From Streptomyces sp. NBC_00464 (lineage in GTDB: Bacteria; Actinomycetota; Actinomycetes; Streptomycetales; Streptomycetaceae): DNA of 64,000 nt. The notes below the pieces were generated by a model. It saw only the letters and a program-made list of their open reading frames with translations, was not told the DNA's origin and searched no databases. A program made the position numbers and the translations under genes. The stretch is from contig NZ_CP107899.1 of NCBI RefSeq assembly GCF_036013915.1, positions 1,798,001-1,862,000 on the forward strand. The letters are read 5' to 3'. Below are positions 30,134 to 40,371 of this stretch, piece by piece (position 1 is the first letter of the stretch; each line of letters starts with the position of its first letter).

Positions 30134-30904
30134 CTACTCGGCGGGGCGCTGATAGAAGGGCCGCACCCGTGCCCGCATCCAGTCGGCGACGGGGTCCTGG
30201 GCCACGTCGAGCAGCACCAGATTGACCGGCCAGGGCACCTCGACGCGCCCCAGCGCCCGGCCGAGGGCGTCCATGGGGGCGTTGCGGCCGGCGCCGTCCC
30301 AGGTGGAGAACTCGATGCCGACGAAGAGGACGGGGTCGCCGCCCTCGATGCTGGCCAGGGCGCGACGGGCGCTGAGCACGACGCCGCTCGCCTCGAACTC
30401 CCCGGCCGCGGCGGACAGGAAGTCGACGGGCTCCTGCTGCCAGTCCGGCTCGTACAGCCGGACCCGGCCGCCGCTGGACGGTCCGTCGAGCGGGGTGCGG
30501 CCGGTCCGGCAGAGCTCGGCGACGGCGGGCGGCGGCAGCGGCACGCCGACCGCGCCGCCCGGGTTCACCGCCATGCCGAGCTGCGGGGGCAGGCCCCGGG
30601 CGAACTCGCGGGCGGGGGCCACGGTGAACGACATGTGGGCGCCGACGCAGGTGAGGAACTGCTGTTCGGAGCTGAACACGGGGACGTACGGCGCGCCCTC
30701 GATGTCCAGCGTCGGCAGATCGAGGTCGGTGGCATCCGGCGAGCCGCCGTTGGGCAGGGGCACCCAGAGATGGCTGCGGCCGAGCACCTCCACCAGCCGG
30801 CCGCCCGCCTCCGGGCTGCCGAGCGAGGCGCTCAGCACTTCTTCGAGCTCGTTGGCCGGCCATCCGCCCTGCGGATGGGTCCGGGCCGGTGCCGGAATGT
30901 CCAC
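30134..30904 (-). CDS. SseB-like protein, copy 2
   Basis: A 256-residue relative of the previous gene, with LEEVLSASLGSPEAGGRLVE, LWVPLPNGGSPD, YVPVFSSEQQFLTC and MAVNPGGAVGVPLPP as SseB hallmarks and a C-terminal part ending in MRARVRPFYQRPAE, which parallels LRANARPFYDREPH of copy 1. GTG start with AGGGAG upstream. The pair probably arose by old duplication. SseB overexpression relieves serine toxicity in E. coli; the link to the glycine/serine genes a kilobase away is only suggestive. Confidence 0.85.
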   Translation of the reverse strand: MDIPAPARTHPQGGWPANELEEVLSASLGSPEAGGRLVEVLGRSHLWVPLPNGGSPDATDLDLPTLDIEGAPYVPVFSSEQQFLTCVGAHMSFTVAPAREFARGLPPQLGMAVNPGGAVGVPLPPPAVAELCRTGRTPLDGPSSGGRVRLYEPDWQQEPVDFLSAAAGEFEASGVVLSARRALASIEGGDPVLFVGIEFSTWDGAGRNAPMDALGRALGRVEVPWPVNLVLLDVAQDPVADWMRARVRPFYQRPAE

Positions 30905-31008
30905 TGTCTCCCTCTCTCACCCCATGTCGTGCAGCAAGAGATTAACGCCGCCCACCCGGGTCCCCGCCCACGCGCACACGCGCTGTCCAGCCTTCGGACG
31001 GCTTTGTC

Positions 31009-31695
31009 TCAGCCCTCACCCTGTGCGTCTGCGAATGTGATCCGCGTCAGCAGCCCCGCAGCCTCCCGGTCCAGCAGCACCGCCGAGGCGCATCCGAGCG
31101 GCAGCAGGCCCGACTCGGTGTCCCGCAGCAGCCGCCGCACGGCCCTGCGATGGCGGGCGAACGCATATCCGGAGACTCCGCGGCCGCGCTCGCGCTGCCC
31201 CTCCCGGGCCGTCCGCGGGGTGACGTCGAGCAGGACGAGGTGCAGGATGCGGCCGCGCCGCCGGGCGTCACGGGCCAGCCAGCCGCGCACCCAGGCCTGG
31301 GTGCCGCAGTCGTGGACGACGACCGAGACGCCGGAGCGCAGCACCCGCCACAGCCCCCAGTAGTGGGCGACGCGGACGAGCGGGCGGTAGAGGGCGTACG
31401 GGAGTAAGCGGGGCATCCGGGCCGCCCAGCGGTCCCTGGTGTCCTGGGAGTCGATGGCGTGCGCGGCGACGGTCCGCGCCATGAGGGTCGACTTGCCGCT
31501 GCCGGGCAGTCCGGAGACCACCACCACGTCGCCCGCCGAGAAGTGCAGGCTGCGCGGGCTGCGCCCGTCCCGCTCCCGCAGATCCCGCACGACAGGTGCG
31601 TGCGGTCCCACCCTCTCCCTGGTCGGCGCCCCCGGCTGCGCGGGCAGTGCGCCGTGCGCGACCCCCGCGGTCGTCGCGTACCGCTGCAACGTCAT
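31009..31695 (-). CDS. P-loop NTPase (AAA/zeta-type kinase-like)
   Basis: From ATG 31695 (MTLQRYATTAGVAHG, GGGGAGGG upstream) the protein is 228 residues. Walker A is VVVVSGLPGSGKSTLMART near 55-72; a later GVSVVVHDCGTQAWVR and HLVLLDVTPRTAREGQRERG fit the small-molecule or zeta-type kinase fold. The exact substrate is unknown. The upstream frame to 31917 runs into the riboswitch region on the other strand and is rejected. Divergent from the gcv operon. Confidence 0.8.
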   Translation of the reverse strand: MTLQRYATTAGVAHGALPAQPGAPTRERVGPHAPVVRDLRERDGRSPRSLHFSAGDVVVVSGLPGSGKSTLMARTVAAHAIDSQDTRDRWAARMPRLLPYALYRPLVRVAHYWGLWRVLRSGVSVVVHDCGTQAWVRGWLARDARRRGRILHLVLLDVTPRTAREGQRERGRGVSGYAFARHRRAVRRLLRDTESGLLPLGCASAVLLDREAAGLLTRITFADAQGEG

Positions 31696-31867
31696 CGCCC
31701 TCCCCCTGTCGGCTGACCCACACCTGCCCAAGAAGTGTAAAGAAAAGGTAATGCGGCACAACCGTCCGACCCGCCGGATCCCGCCGGAGACCGGTATCGG
31801 TACCGGCCCCCCACTCTCCCGCAATGCGTGCGATGATGACCCGGTCAACTGCATATAGGCCGTTCGA

Positions 31868-32064
31868 ATCCGCGCGGGAGAGTCCCGGCCACAGCGTGCC
31901 GGGCGCCGAAGGAGCAAGATCCTCCCTTGAATCTCTCAGGCCCCGTACCGCGTGGATGAGGCAGATCTGAAAAGCGAGTCGCCCTGCGGCTCCACCCAAG
32001 GTGCAAGCCGAACCCCTCCGGGGCCTCTCGGCGAACCTCTCAGGTTCCGATGACAGATGGGGAG
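31868..32064 (+). ncRNA. Tandem glycine riboswitch
   Basis: Two successive aptamers are visible. The first (about 31868-31953) has GCGGGAGAGTCCCGGCC, then GCCGAAGGAGCAAGATCCTC and AATCTCTCAGG. The second (about 31954-32064) has TGAGGCAGATCTGAAAAGCG, the CACCCAAGGTGCAAGCCG segment and AACCTCTCAGG before CAGATGGGGAGG. These are the conserved blocks of the glycine riboswitch, which turns on glycine cleavage genes when glycine binds. It ends about 38 nt before gcvT. Confidence 0.96.
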
Positions 32065-32101
32065 GGATCGTCCTCGTCGTCATGCCCTGGGAGCCTTATC
32101 C

Positions 32102-33214
32102 ATGAGCACCGCCCGCCTCACTGCCCTCGATGCCCTGCACCGTTCGCTGGGTGCGACCATGACCGACTTCGCGGGCTGGGACATGCCCCTGCGGTACGCC
32201 AGTGAGCGCGACGAGCACAACGCCGTCCGCACGAAGGCCGGCCTCTTCGACCTCTCGCACATGGGCGAGATCACCGTCACCGGCCCCGAGGCCGTGGCCC
32301 TGCTGAACTTCGCGCTCGTCGGCAACATCGGCACCGTCTCGGTGGGCCGCGCCCGCTACACGATGATCTGCGCCGAGGACGGCGGCATCCTGGACGACCT
32401 GATCGTCTACCGGCTGGGCGAGACCGAGTACATGGTCGTCGCCAACGCGGGCAACGCCCAGATCGTCCTGGACGCCCTGACCGCGCGCGCCGACGGCTTC
32501 GACGCCGAGGTGCGCGACGACCGCGACGCGTACGCGCTGCTCGCCGTCCAGGGCCCGGCGTCCCCCGCCATCCTCGCGGCCGTCACCGACGCCGACCTGG
32601 ACGGTCTGAAGTACTACGCCGGGCTGCCGGGCACGGTCGCCGGGGTCCCCGCGCTGATCGCCCGTACCGGCTACACCGGCGAGGACGGCTTCGAGCTGTT
32701 CACCGCCCCCGAGCACGCCGAGCAGTTGTGGCGGGCCCTCACCGAGGCGGGCGCCTCCCGCGGCCTGATCCCGTGCGGGCTCTCCTGCCGCGACACGCTG
32801 CGCCTGGAGGCGGGCATGCCGCTGTACGGGCACGAGCTGACCACGGCGCTGACGCCGTTCGACGCCGGTCTGGGCCGGGTCGTGAAGTTCGAGAAGGAGG
32901 GCGACTTCGTCGGCCGCAAGGCCCTGGAGGCCGCCGCCGAGCGCGCCGAGACCGCCCCGCCCCGCAAGCTCGTCGGCCTGGTGGCCGAGGGCCGCCGGGT
33001 GCCGCGCGCCGGTTTCGCCGTCGTCGCCGACGGCCAGGTCATCGGCGAGGTCACCTCGGGCGCGCCCTCGCCCACGCTCGGCAAGCCGATCGCCATGGCA
33101 TACGTCGACGCCGCACACGCCACGCCCGGCACCGCGGGCGTGGGGGTGGACATCCGGGGCAGCCACGAGCCGTACGAGGTCGTGGCGCTGCCGTTCTACA
33201 AGCGCCAGAAGTAG
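32102..33214 (+). CDS. gcvT: Glycine cleavage system aminomethyltransferase (T protein)
   Basis: GcvT (370 residues) transfers the methylene group from lipoylated H protein to tetrahydrofolate and releases ammonia. ATG at 32102 gives MSTARLTALDALHRSLGATM; motifs include AGWDMPLRY, FDLSHMGEI, TGYTGEDGFELF and CRDTLRLEAGMPLYGHEL. It is the first gene after the glycine riboswitch. The upstream frame to 32057 lies in the riboswitch and is rejected. gcvP, encoding the decarboxylase, is not in the window. Confidence 0.97.
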   Translation: MSTARLTALDALHRSLGATMTDFAGWDMPLRYASERDEHNAVRTKAGLFDLSHMGEITVTGPEAVALLNFALVGNIGTVSVGRARYTMICAEDGGILDDLIVYRLGETEYMVVANAGNAQIVLDALTARADGFDAEVRDDRDAYALLAVQGPASPAILAAVTDADLDGLKYYAGLPGTVAGVPALIARTGYTGEDGFELFTAPEHAEQLWRALTEAGASRGLIPCGLSCRDTLRLEAGMPLYGHELTTALTPFDAGLGRVVKFEKEGDFVGRKALEAAAERAETAPPRKLVGLVAEGRRVPRAGFAVVADGQVIGEVTSGAPSPTLGKPIAMAYVDAAHATPGTAGVGVDIRGSHEPYEVVALPFYKRQK

Positions 33215-33314
33215 ACGTAGGGCGGAACGGGCGCTGCGTAAGTGACGCAGTCCTGTCTCACACCGTAAGACCATCGTTCATCAGCACTCCCCCGCGTACA
33301 GGAGAATTCAGGTC

Positions 33315-33692
33315 ATGAGCAACCCCCAGCAGCTGCGGTACAGCAAGGAGCACGAGTGGCTGTCGGCCGTCGAGGACGGTGTGGCCACGATCGGCATCAC
33401 GGAGCACGCGGCCAACGCGCTCGGTGACGTCGTCTACGCCCAGCTCCCCGAGGTCGGTGACACGGTGACCGCGGGCGAGACCTGCGGCGAGCTGGAGTCG
33501 ACCAAGTCGGTCAGCGACCTGTACTCGCCGGTGACCGGCGAGGTCACCGCATCGAACCAGGACGTCGTGGAGGACCCGTCGCTGGTGAACTCCGCTCCGT
33601 TCGAGGGCGGCTGGCTGTTCAAGGTACGCGTCGCGGAGGAGCCGGAGGACCTGCTCTCCGCCGACGAGTACACCGAGTTCTCCGGCAACTGA
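33315..33692 (+). CDS. gcvH: Glycine cleavage system H protein
   Basis: GcvH (125 residues) is the lipoylated shuttle protein of the glycine cleavage system. The lipoyl lysine lies in [15 protein letters not shown]. The start [15 protein letters not shown] is normal and AGGAGAATT precedes it. Located 100 bp after gcvT and 19 bp before glyA, so probably one transcript. Confidence 0.97.
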   Translation: MSNPQQLRYSKEHEWLSAVEDGVATIGITEHAANALGDVVYAQLPEVGDTVTAGETCGELESTKSVSDLYSPVTGEVTASNQDVVEDPSLVNSAPFEGGWLFKVRVAEEPEDLLSADEYTEFSGN

Positions 33693-33711
33693 GACCCCAA
33701 GGGACCACCTG

Positions 33712-34971
33712 ATGTCGCTTCTCAACTCCTCCCTCCACGAGCTGGACCCGGACGTCGCCGCCGCTGTCGACGCCGAGCTCCACCGTCAGCAGTCCACCCT
33801 CGAGATGATCGCCTCGGAGAACTTCGCTCCGGTCGCGGTCATGGAGGCCCAGGGCTCCGTCCTGACCAACAAGTACGCCGAGGGCTACCCCGGCCGCCGC
33901 TACTACGGCGGCTGTGAGCACGTCGACGTGGTCGAGCAGATCGCGATCGACCGCATCAAGGCGCTCTTCGGCGCCGAGGCGGCCAACGTGCAGCCGCACT
34001 CCGGTGCGCAGGCCAACGCCGCCGCGATGTTCGCGCTGCTGAAGCCGGGCGACACGATCATGGGCCTGAACCTGGCCCACGGCGGTCACCTGACCCACGG
34101 CATGAAGATCAACTTCTCCGGCAAGCTCTACAACGTGGTCCCGTACCACGTCGACGAGACCGGCACCGTGGACATGGCCGAGGTCGAGCGCCTGGCCAAG
34201 GAGTCCAAGCCGAAGCTGATCGTGGCCGGCTGGTCCGCCTACCCCCGCCAGCTGGACTTCGCCGCCTTCCGCCGCATCGCGGACGAGGTCGGCGCGTACC
34301 TGATGGTCGACATGGCGCACTTCGCCGGTCTCGTCGCCGCGGGCCTGCACCCCAACCCGGTGCCGCACGCCCACGTCGTCACGACCACCACGCACAAGAC
34401 CCTCGGCGGTCCGCGCGGCGGCGTGATCCTCTCCACCCAGGAGCTCGCCAAGAAGATCAACTCGGCGGTCTTCCCGGGTCAGCAGGGCGGCCCGCTGGAG
34501 CACGTGATCGCGGCCAAGGCGGTCTCGTTCAAGGTCGCGGCGACCGAGGAGTTCAAGGAGCGCCAGCAGCGCACCCTCGACGGCGCCCGCATCCTCGCCG
34601 AGCGTCTGGTGCAGCCGGACGTCACCGAGGTCGGCGTCTCCGTCCTGTCCGGCGGCACGGACGTGCACCTGGTCCTCGTGGACCTGCGCAACTCCGAGCT
34701 GGACGGCCAGCAGGCCGAGGACCGGCTCCACGAGCTGGGCATCACGGTCAACCGGAACGCCATCCCCAACGACCCCCGGCCCCCGATGGTCACCTCGGGT
34801 CTGCGGATCGGCACGCCGGCGCTCGCCACCCGCGGTTTCCAGACGGAGGACTTCACCGAGGTCGCCGAGATCATCGCCTCCGCGCTGAAGCCGTCGTACG
34901 ACGCGGACGACCTGAAGGCCCGCGTCGTCGCGCTCGCCGAGAAGTTCCCGCTGTACCCCGGTCTCAAGTAG
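33712..34971 (+). CDS. glyA: Serine hydroxymethyltransferase
   Basis: GlyA (419 residues) converts glycine and 5,10-methylene-tetrahydrofolate to serine, and the reverse. The start [40 protein letters not shown] and the PLP lysine in [16 protein letters not shown] are typical. It is 19 bp after gcvH. With the H/T proteins it couples glycine breakdown to serine formation. Confidence 0.97.
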   Translation: MSLLNSSLHELDPDVAAAVDAELHRQQSTLEMIASENFAPVAVMEAQGSVLTNKYAEGYPGRRYYGGCEHVDVVEQIAIDRIKALFGAEAANVQPHSGAQANAAAMFALLKPGDTIMGLNLAHGGHLTHGMKINFSGKLYNVVPYHVDETGTVDMAEVERLAKESKPKLIVAGWSAYPRQLDFAAFRRIADEVGAYLMVDMAHFAGLVAAGLHPNPVPHAHVVTTTTHKTLGGPRGGVILSTQELAKKINSAVFPGQQGGPLEHVIAAKAVSFKVAATEEFKERQQRTLDGARILAERLVQPDVTEVGVSVLSGGTDVHLVLVDLRNSELDGQQAEDRLHELGITVNRNAIPNDPRPPMVTSGLRIGTPALATRGFQTEDFTEVAEIIASALKPSYDADDLKARVVALAEKFPLYPGLK

Positions 34972-34999
34972 TCCGACCGGCACGTTTGCGTATCGGGGA

Positions 35000-35037
35000 G
35001 GGGCACCGCGCACACTGAACAGTGAGCGCGGTGCCCC
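35000..35037 (+). terminator. Hairpin between glyA and sdaA
   Basis: GGGGCACCGCGC (35000-35011) and GCGCGGTGCCCC (35026-35037) form a perfect 12-bp stem with a 14-nt loop, 28 nt after the glyA stop and 88 nt before sdaA. It may end most glyA transcripts or attenuate sdaA expression; no T-run follows. Confidence 0.7.
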
Positions 35038-35124
35038 ATCCCTTGCCCCCGCTCTTCGGGCCCACCCCGCCCGTACCGCACCACCCGGCAGACAACGACG
35101 TCTACCACTGCTTAGGAGTCACCC

Positions 35125-36506
<1,382 letters not shown>

Positions 36507-36507
<1 letters not shown>

Positions 36508-36567
36508 GGCCTCTCGTTTGGATCAGGCCGGGCTCGCGGGGTCCGGCCTGATCCAAACGAAAGGCCT
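36507..36567 (+). terminator. Strong terminator after sdaA
   Basis: Arms 36507-36531 and 36543-36567 match in 23 of 25 positions, with core TCGTTTGGATCAGGCCGG, loop 11 nt. It starts at the last base of the sdaA stop codon. As I recall, this TCGTTTGGATC-type arm occurs in many copies in Streptomyces genomes, so it may also be a dispersed repeat. Confidence 0.85.
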
Positions 36568-36613
36568 TAGGCAGGACCGGGCGTTCAAGTCCGGCTTTAG
36601 GGTGCCTGATTAG

Positions 36614-36988
36614 GCTCCCGGGCCCGAGGCGCGGGTGCGGCCCGACGAGCCGACCGGGCGGGTCGTCGTGGACGGCCCGCACACCGGATTCGTGCGGCCG
36701 GTCGACGTGCTGGTCGATGCCCGCACGCACGCCTTCGATCCGCGTGCGGACGCCCTCCCGCTGTACCGCAACCTCCTCGCGAGCGGCACGGTGCGCCTGT
36801 GACGCAATGCTTCGGCCGACGGTGAGGACTTCGTTCCCGGCGGTCTCGACCTGACCCCGGACTTCCACCCGGTGCGCGTCGACGGCAGTGTCGAGCCCCG
36901 CGTCACCGTGCTCGGCGCACCGTCCGAGGGTGCCCGTTCGGTCCACGCTGACCTGGCTCAACGGGTTCCGGGAGGTACTGGAGGCCTA
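36614..36988 (+). pseudogene. Relic of an FAD/NAD(P)-binding protein C-terminus
   Basis: Read in the frame from the TAG at 36611, the sequence gives PDEPTGRVVVDGPHTGFVRP, then VDVLVDARTHAFDPRADALP and LYRNLLASGTVRL, an in-frame TGA at 36800-36802, then PGGLDLTPDFHPVRVDGSVE and RVTVLGAPSEGARSV. These are phrases of the large actinobacterial FAD/NAD(P)-binding (pfam13454-like) proteins. There is no start, the N-terminal ~500 residues are gone, and the similarity fades near 36960. The remainder of the gap to 37138 holds no gene I can see. Confidence 0.75.
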
Positions 36989-37138
36989 GGGGCTGTGCCT
37001 GGGCCGGCCCCCGCGAGTGCGGCAGCACCACCAGCCGTCGGCGCGGCGCCGCAGGGGCGGACTCCGGCCGGCGAAGCACCGCCCACCATGACCTGCGTGC
37101 GGTGGCGACCGGGTCTCGCGTCACGACGGCCTCGTCCC

Positions 37139-38077
37139 TCAGGGGCAGCGGATGACCTGGCCCGCGTAGGCCAGACCACCGCCGAACCCGAACAGCAGGG
37201 CCGGCGCACCGGAGGGGATGTCGCCCCGCTCCAGTGCCTTGGACAGCGCCAGCGGGATGCTGGCCGCCGAGGTGTTGCCGGACACGACGACATCGCGGGC
37301 GATGTACGCGTTGCCGGCCCCGAGCCGCTTCACGAACGACTCGATGATCCGGAGGTTCGCCTGGTGAAGCACCACCGCGCCGAGTTCCTCCGGCGCCACC
37401 CCGGCCTTGTCGCAGACGCTGCGGGCGATGGCCGGAAGCTGGGTGGTCGCCCAGCGGTAGACCGACTGTCCCTCCTGCTGGAAGGTGCCGTTCGCCCCCT
37501 CGATGCGCACCACGTTGCTCAGCTCGGGTACGGCCCCCCACACGACGGGGCTGATCTCCGCGTCCGGGGCCGCCTCGACCACGGCCGCGCCCGCGCCGTC
37601 GCCGACGAGCACACAGGTGGTGCGGTCGTCCCAGTCGGTGAAGTCGCTCAGCTTCTCGGAGCCGATGACCAGGGCCCGGGTCGCGGAGCCGGCCCGGATG
37701 GTGTGGTCGGCGGTGGCCAGCGCATGGGAGAAGCCCGAACAGGCGACGTTGATGTCCAGCGTGGCCGCGCCGAGGATGCCCAGTTGGGCGGCGACGCGGG
37801 CCGCGGTGTTGGGAGAGCGGTCGATCGCCGTGCAGGTCGCGACGAGGACCAGGTCGATGCTGTCGGGGGAGATTCCACCGCGGCTCAGCGCGTGCTTGCC
37901 CGCCTGTGCGGCCATGAAGTCAACGGTCTCGTCGGGTCCGGCCACATGCCGCGTCTCGATGCCCACGCGGCTGCGGATCCATTCGTCGCTGGTCTCGATC
38001 CGCCGTGCCAGATCGTCGTTCGTCACGACGTTCGGGGGTTGGTAGTGGCCCATGCTGACCACGCGTGACCCTGTCAC
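37139..38077 (-). CDS. Beta-ketoacyl-ACP synthase III family protein
   Basis: A 312-residue KAS III (FabH-like) enzyme. The catalytic triad is present: Cys near 112 in DINVACSGFSHAL, His near 237 in VVLHQANLRIIE, and Asn near 267 in SGNTSAASIPLAL. It should condense an acyl-CoA or acyl-ACP starter with malonyl-ACP. It is not in a fab operon; instead it sits 2 nt downstream of the truncated desaturase, so it more likely belongs to a dedicated lipid or side-pathway rather than housekeeping fatty acid synthesis. GTG/ATG region: start at ATG-equivalent MTGSRVVSMGHY. Confidence 0.93.
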   Translation of the reverse strand: MTGSRVVSMGHYQPPNVVTNDDLARRIETSDEWIRSRVGIETRHVAGPDETVDFMAAQAGKHALSRGGISPDSIDLVLVATCTAIDRSPNTAARVAAQLGILGAATLDINVACSGFSHALATADHTIRAGSATRALVIGSEKLSDFTDWDDRTTCVLVGDGAGAAVVEAAPDAEISPVVWGAVPELSNVVRIEGANGTFQQEGQSVYRWATTQLPAIARSVCDKAGVAPEELGAVVLHQANLRIIESFVKRLGAGNAYIARDVVVSGNTSAASIPLALSKALERGDIPSGAPALLFGFGGGLAYAGQVIRCP

Positions 38078-38079
38078 TG

Positions 38080-38757
38080 TTACTGCTCCTTCGAATCCGC
38101 GAGAGACCTTCTCTTCGCCCGCATCGTTGCACTGACCTCGTCGAACCGCGCTGCCTTGCCCGTCATTTCGGACAGAAGACGGCCCAGTTCGTCCTGTGCT
38201 TCGGCGCCTTCCGGACCGAGGCCGACGAATCCGAGCACGTTCAACTTCCGCAGGACCGGCAGCAGAACATCGTCGCGGTGGATCCGTACGTTGTAAATTC
38301 CCTCGACAGCCAGTTGCCGGGCAGCCTTCCGGAATCCCGGAATGGAGTGTCCGGGCATCCGGAACCGCGTGATGACGTCCTTGAACGCCACCATGGTCCG
38401 GTCGGGCTCCACCTCCAGCGCGGACTCCAGAAGGTTCCGGTAGAAGAGCATGTGAAGGTTCTCGTCCTTGGCGATACGCGTCATCATCCGGTCGCAGACG
38501 GGGGCGCCGGAGGCCAGGCCGGTGTTGCGGTGGGCCATGCGCGTGGCCAGTTCCTGCACGGTCAGATTGAGTGACCTGGCGTCATGTCCGTTGTATGGCC
38601 GCGTGATTCGAAGTGCTCGACAGGTATCCAGGGTTGCCAAGTGCCCAAGTACCCGGATCGCGACGGGAGTCGTGTGACGCCACCGCTCACCCATGGGCCG
38701 ATGCGAGGCCAGGACCCCGATCCAGTCATTCGAAATATTTCGAATGATTGACCGCAA
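38080..38757 (-). pseudogene. 5'-truncated acyl-ACP desaturase
   Basis: From residue ~63 on, the 225-codon frame matches the C-terminal half of actinobacterial acyl-ACP desaturases: VQELATRMAHRNTGLASGAP, RIAKDENLHMLFYRNLLE with the second iron-binding ExxH, VITRFRMPGHSIPGF and DDVLLPVLRKLNV. The first ExxH motif and ~130-160 N-terminal residues are missing, and residues 1-62 look like translated non-coding DNA that even crosses a 22-bp palindrome. The product cannot bind the di-iron centre. It shares a transcript with the intact KAS III gene. Confidence 0.8.
38726..38747. promoter_or_regulatory. 22-bp perfect palindrome, candidate operator
   Basis: Positions 38726-38747 read identically on both strands (core TTCGAAATATTTCGAA). 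This is the A/T-richest spot in the area and lies in the divergent region between the desaturase/KAS III unit and the secreted hydrolase gene. It looks like a high-affinity dimeric repressor site that controls one or both units; no regulator gene is adjacent. Confidence 0.65.
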
Positions 38758-38872
38758 TTATCGGAAGGGCTAGCCTGCCGCGTGATCCGGCGGGCGTACG
38801 GACGGGATGCCGTCCGTACGCGGACGCTTTGTGTTTCGTCCCGTTTCCCCACCGCACAGAGGGAACACCTTC

Positions 38873-40210
38873 ATGAACCGAAGATCCTCGCTCATCAGTC
38901 TGATCACCGCCGGGGCGCTCCTCGCCGCCGTCTCACCGGCACTCGGAGCCGCCGACGCTCCGGGGGCGGACCACGCACCCGGGCCCAAGGAGCGGAACGC
39001 TCACTGGGTCGCCGCCTGGACGTCGATGCCGCAGCTGACGGAGCCGTCCAACATGCCGCCGGCACCGTTCACCCAGGACGACTCCGTGCTGACGGACACG
39101 ACGCTGCGGCAGACCGTCCACGTCTCGGCGGGCGGCGACCACATCCGGCTGCGGTTCTCCAACGCGTTCGGCGGGGCGGTACTTCCCCTCACCAAGGTCT
39201 CCGTGGCACTGCCGCTCGACGACCGCGCCGGCACGGGCGCCGTCCGGGAAGGGACCACGCGCACGGTCACCTTCGGCGGCAGCACCTCGGTGGCCGTCCC
39301 GGCCGGCGCGCAGGCCGTCTCCGATCCGCTGGACTTCCGTATCGCACCCGGCTCCAACCTGACGGCGACGGTCTACCTGGCCGACGGGCAGGCGTCCACC
39401 GCCATCACCTCGCACCCCGGATCCCGTACGACCTCGTACCTCCGGTCCGGGGACCACGTCCAGGATCCGGATCTCCCCGGCGCGACCACCACCGACCACT
39501 GGTACTTCCTCAGCGGCGTCGAGGCCTGGTCCGGCAGCACCACAGCGGCGACGGCCGTGCTCGGCGACTCGCTGACCGACGGCCGGGGGTCCACCACGAA
39601 CGGGAACGACCGCTGGCCCGACGTGCTCCAGCAGCGACTGGCGGCCGGCAACGGCGCGGTGCGTACCTCGGTGGTCAATCAGGCGGCCGGCGGGAACCGC
39701 CTGCTCAACGACGGTCTGGGACCGAACGGGCTGGCCCGGCTGGACCGGGACGTGCTGTCCCAGAGCGGCGTCGACCGGCTGATCGTCTTCGAGGGCGTCA
39801 ACGACATCGGGACGGCGGCCGCCACACCCGCCGCCCAGAAGCAGACCGCGGACGACGTCATCGCGGCGTACGACCAGATCATCACCCGGGCCCACGCCCT
39901 GGGGATCCGGGTGTACGGGGCCACGCTGACCCCATTCGGTGGCAACACCCCGTACGACGACGTGGACGGATACCGCGAGGAGGCCCGGCAGGCGGTCAAC
40001 ACCTGGATCCGTACCAGCGGCCGCTTCGACCAGGTGATCGACTTCGACCGGACCGTCCGCGATCCGCAGAACCCCCGCGCGCTCCGCGCCTCGGTGGACG
40101 TCGGCGACCACCTCCACCTCAACCCCGGGGGCTACCGGTCCCTGGCCGACGCGGTCCCCGCCCGCCTGTTCCGGCAGTCCCCGCTCCCCGCGGGATTCGG
40201 CTACAACTGA
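38873..40210 (+). CDS. Secreted SGNH/GDSL hydrolase
   Basis: From ATG 38873 (AGAGGGAA upstream) the protein is 445 residues: a Sec signal (MNRRSSLISLITAGALLAAV to SPALGAADA), a ~200-residue beta-rich N-domain beginning HWVAAWTSMPQL, and an SGNH domain with GDSLTDG (Ser near 233), the Gly block NQAAGGNRLL, GVNDIG and the terminal DHLHLN with the catalytic Asp/His. It should act outside as esterase or lipase, perhaps on plant-wall or lipid esters. The in-frame extension to 38807 has no signal-peptide logic and is rejected. Confidence 0.93.
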   Translation: MNRRSSLISLITAGALLAAVSPALGAADAPGADHAPGPKERNAHWVAAWTSMPQLTEPSNMPPAPFTQDDSVLTDTTLRQTVHVSAGGDHIRLRFSNAFGGAVLPLTKVSVALPLDDRAGTGAVREGTTRTVTFGGSTSVAVPAGAQAVSDPLDFRIAPGSNLTATVYLADGQASTAITSHPGSRTTSYLRSGDHVQDPDLPGATTTDHWYFLSGVEAWSGSTTAATAVLGDSLTDGRGSTTNGNDRWPDVLQQRLAAGNGAVRTSVVNQAAGGNRLLNDGLGPNGLARLDRDVLSQSGVDRLIVFEGVNDIGTAAATPAAQKQTADDVIAAYDQIITRAHALGIRVYGATLTPFGGNTPYDDVDGYREEARQAVNTWIRTSGRFDQVIDFDRTVRDPQNPRALRASVDVGDHLHLNPGGYRSLADAVPARLFRQSPLPAGFGYN

Positions 40211-40371
40211 CCGGCGCGCAAGGGCCGCCCGCGTATCCCTGCCGGATGCGCGGGCCGCCCGTTTGCCGGTACGGCAACAGGGCTCGCGGCCGAGCCTGCG
40301 GGCGCATCATGATCGTCATCCGAGCCGGACATCCCTACGGACCGGCACCGGCCGACAGCCGTGGAGGAATC

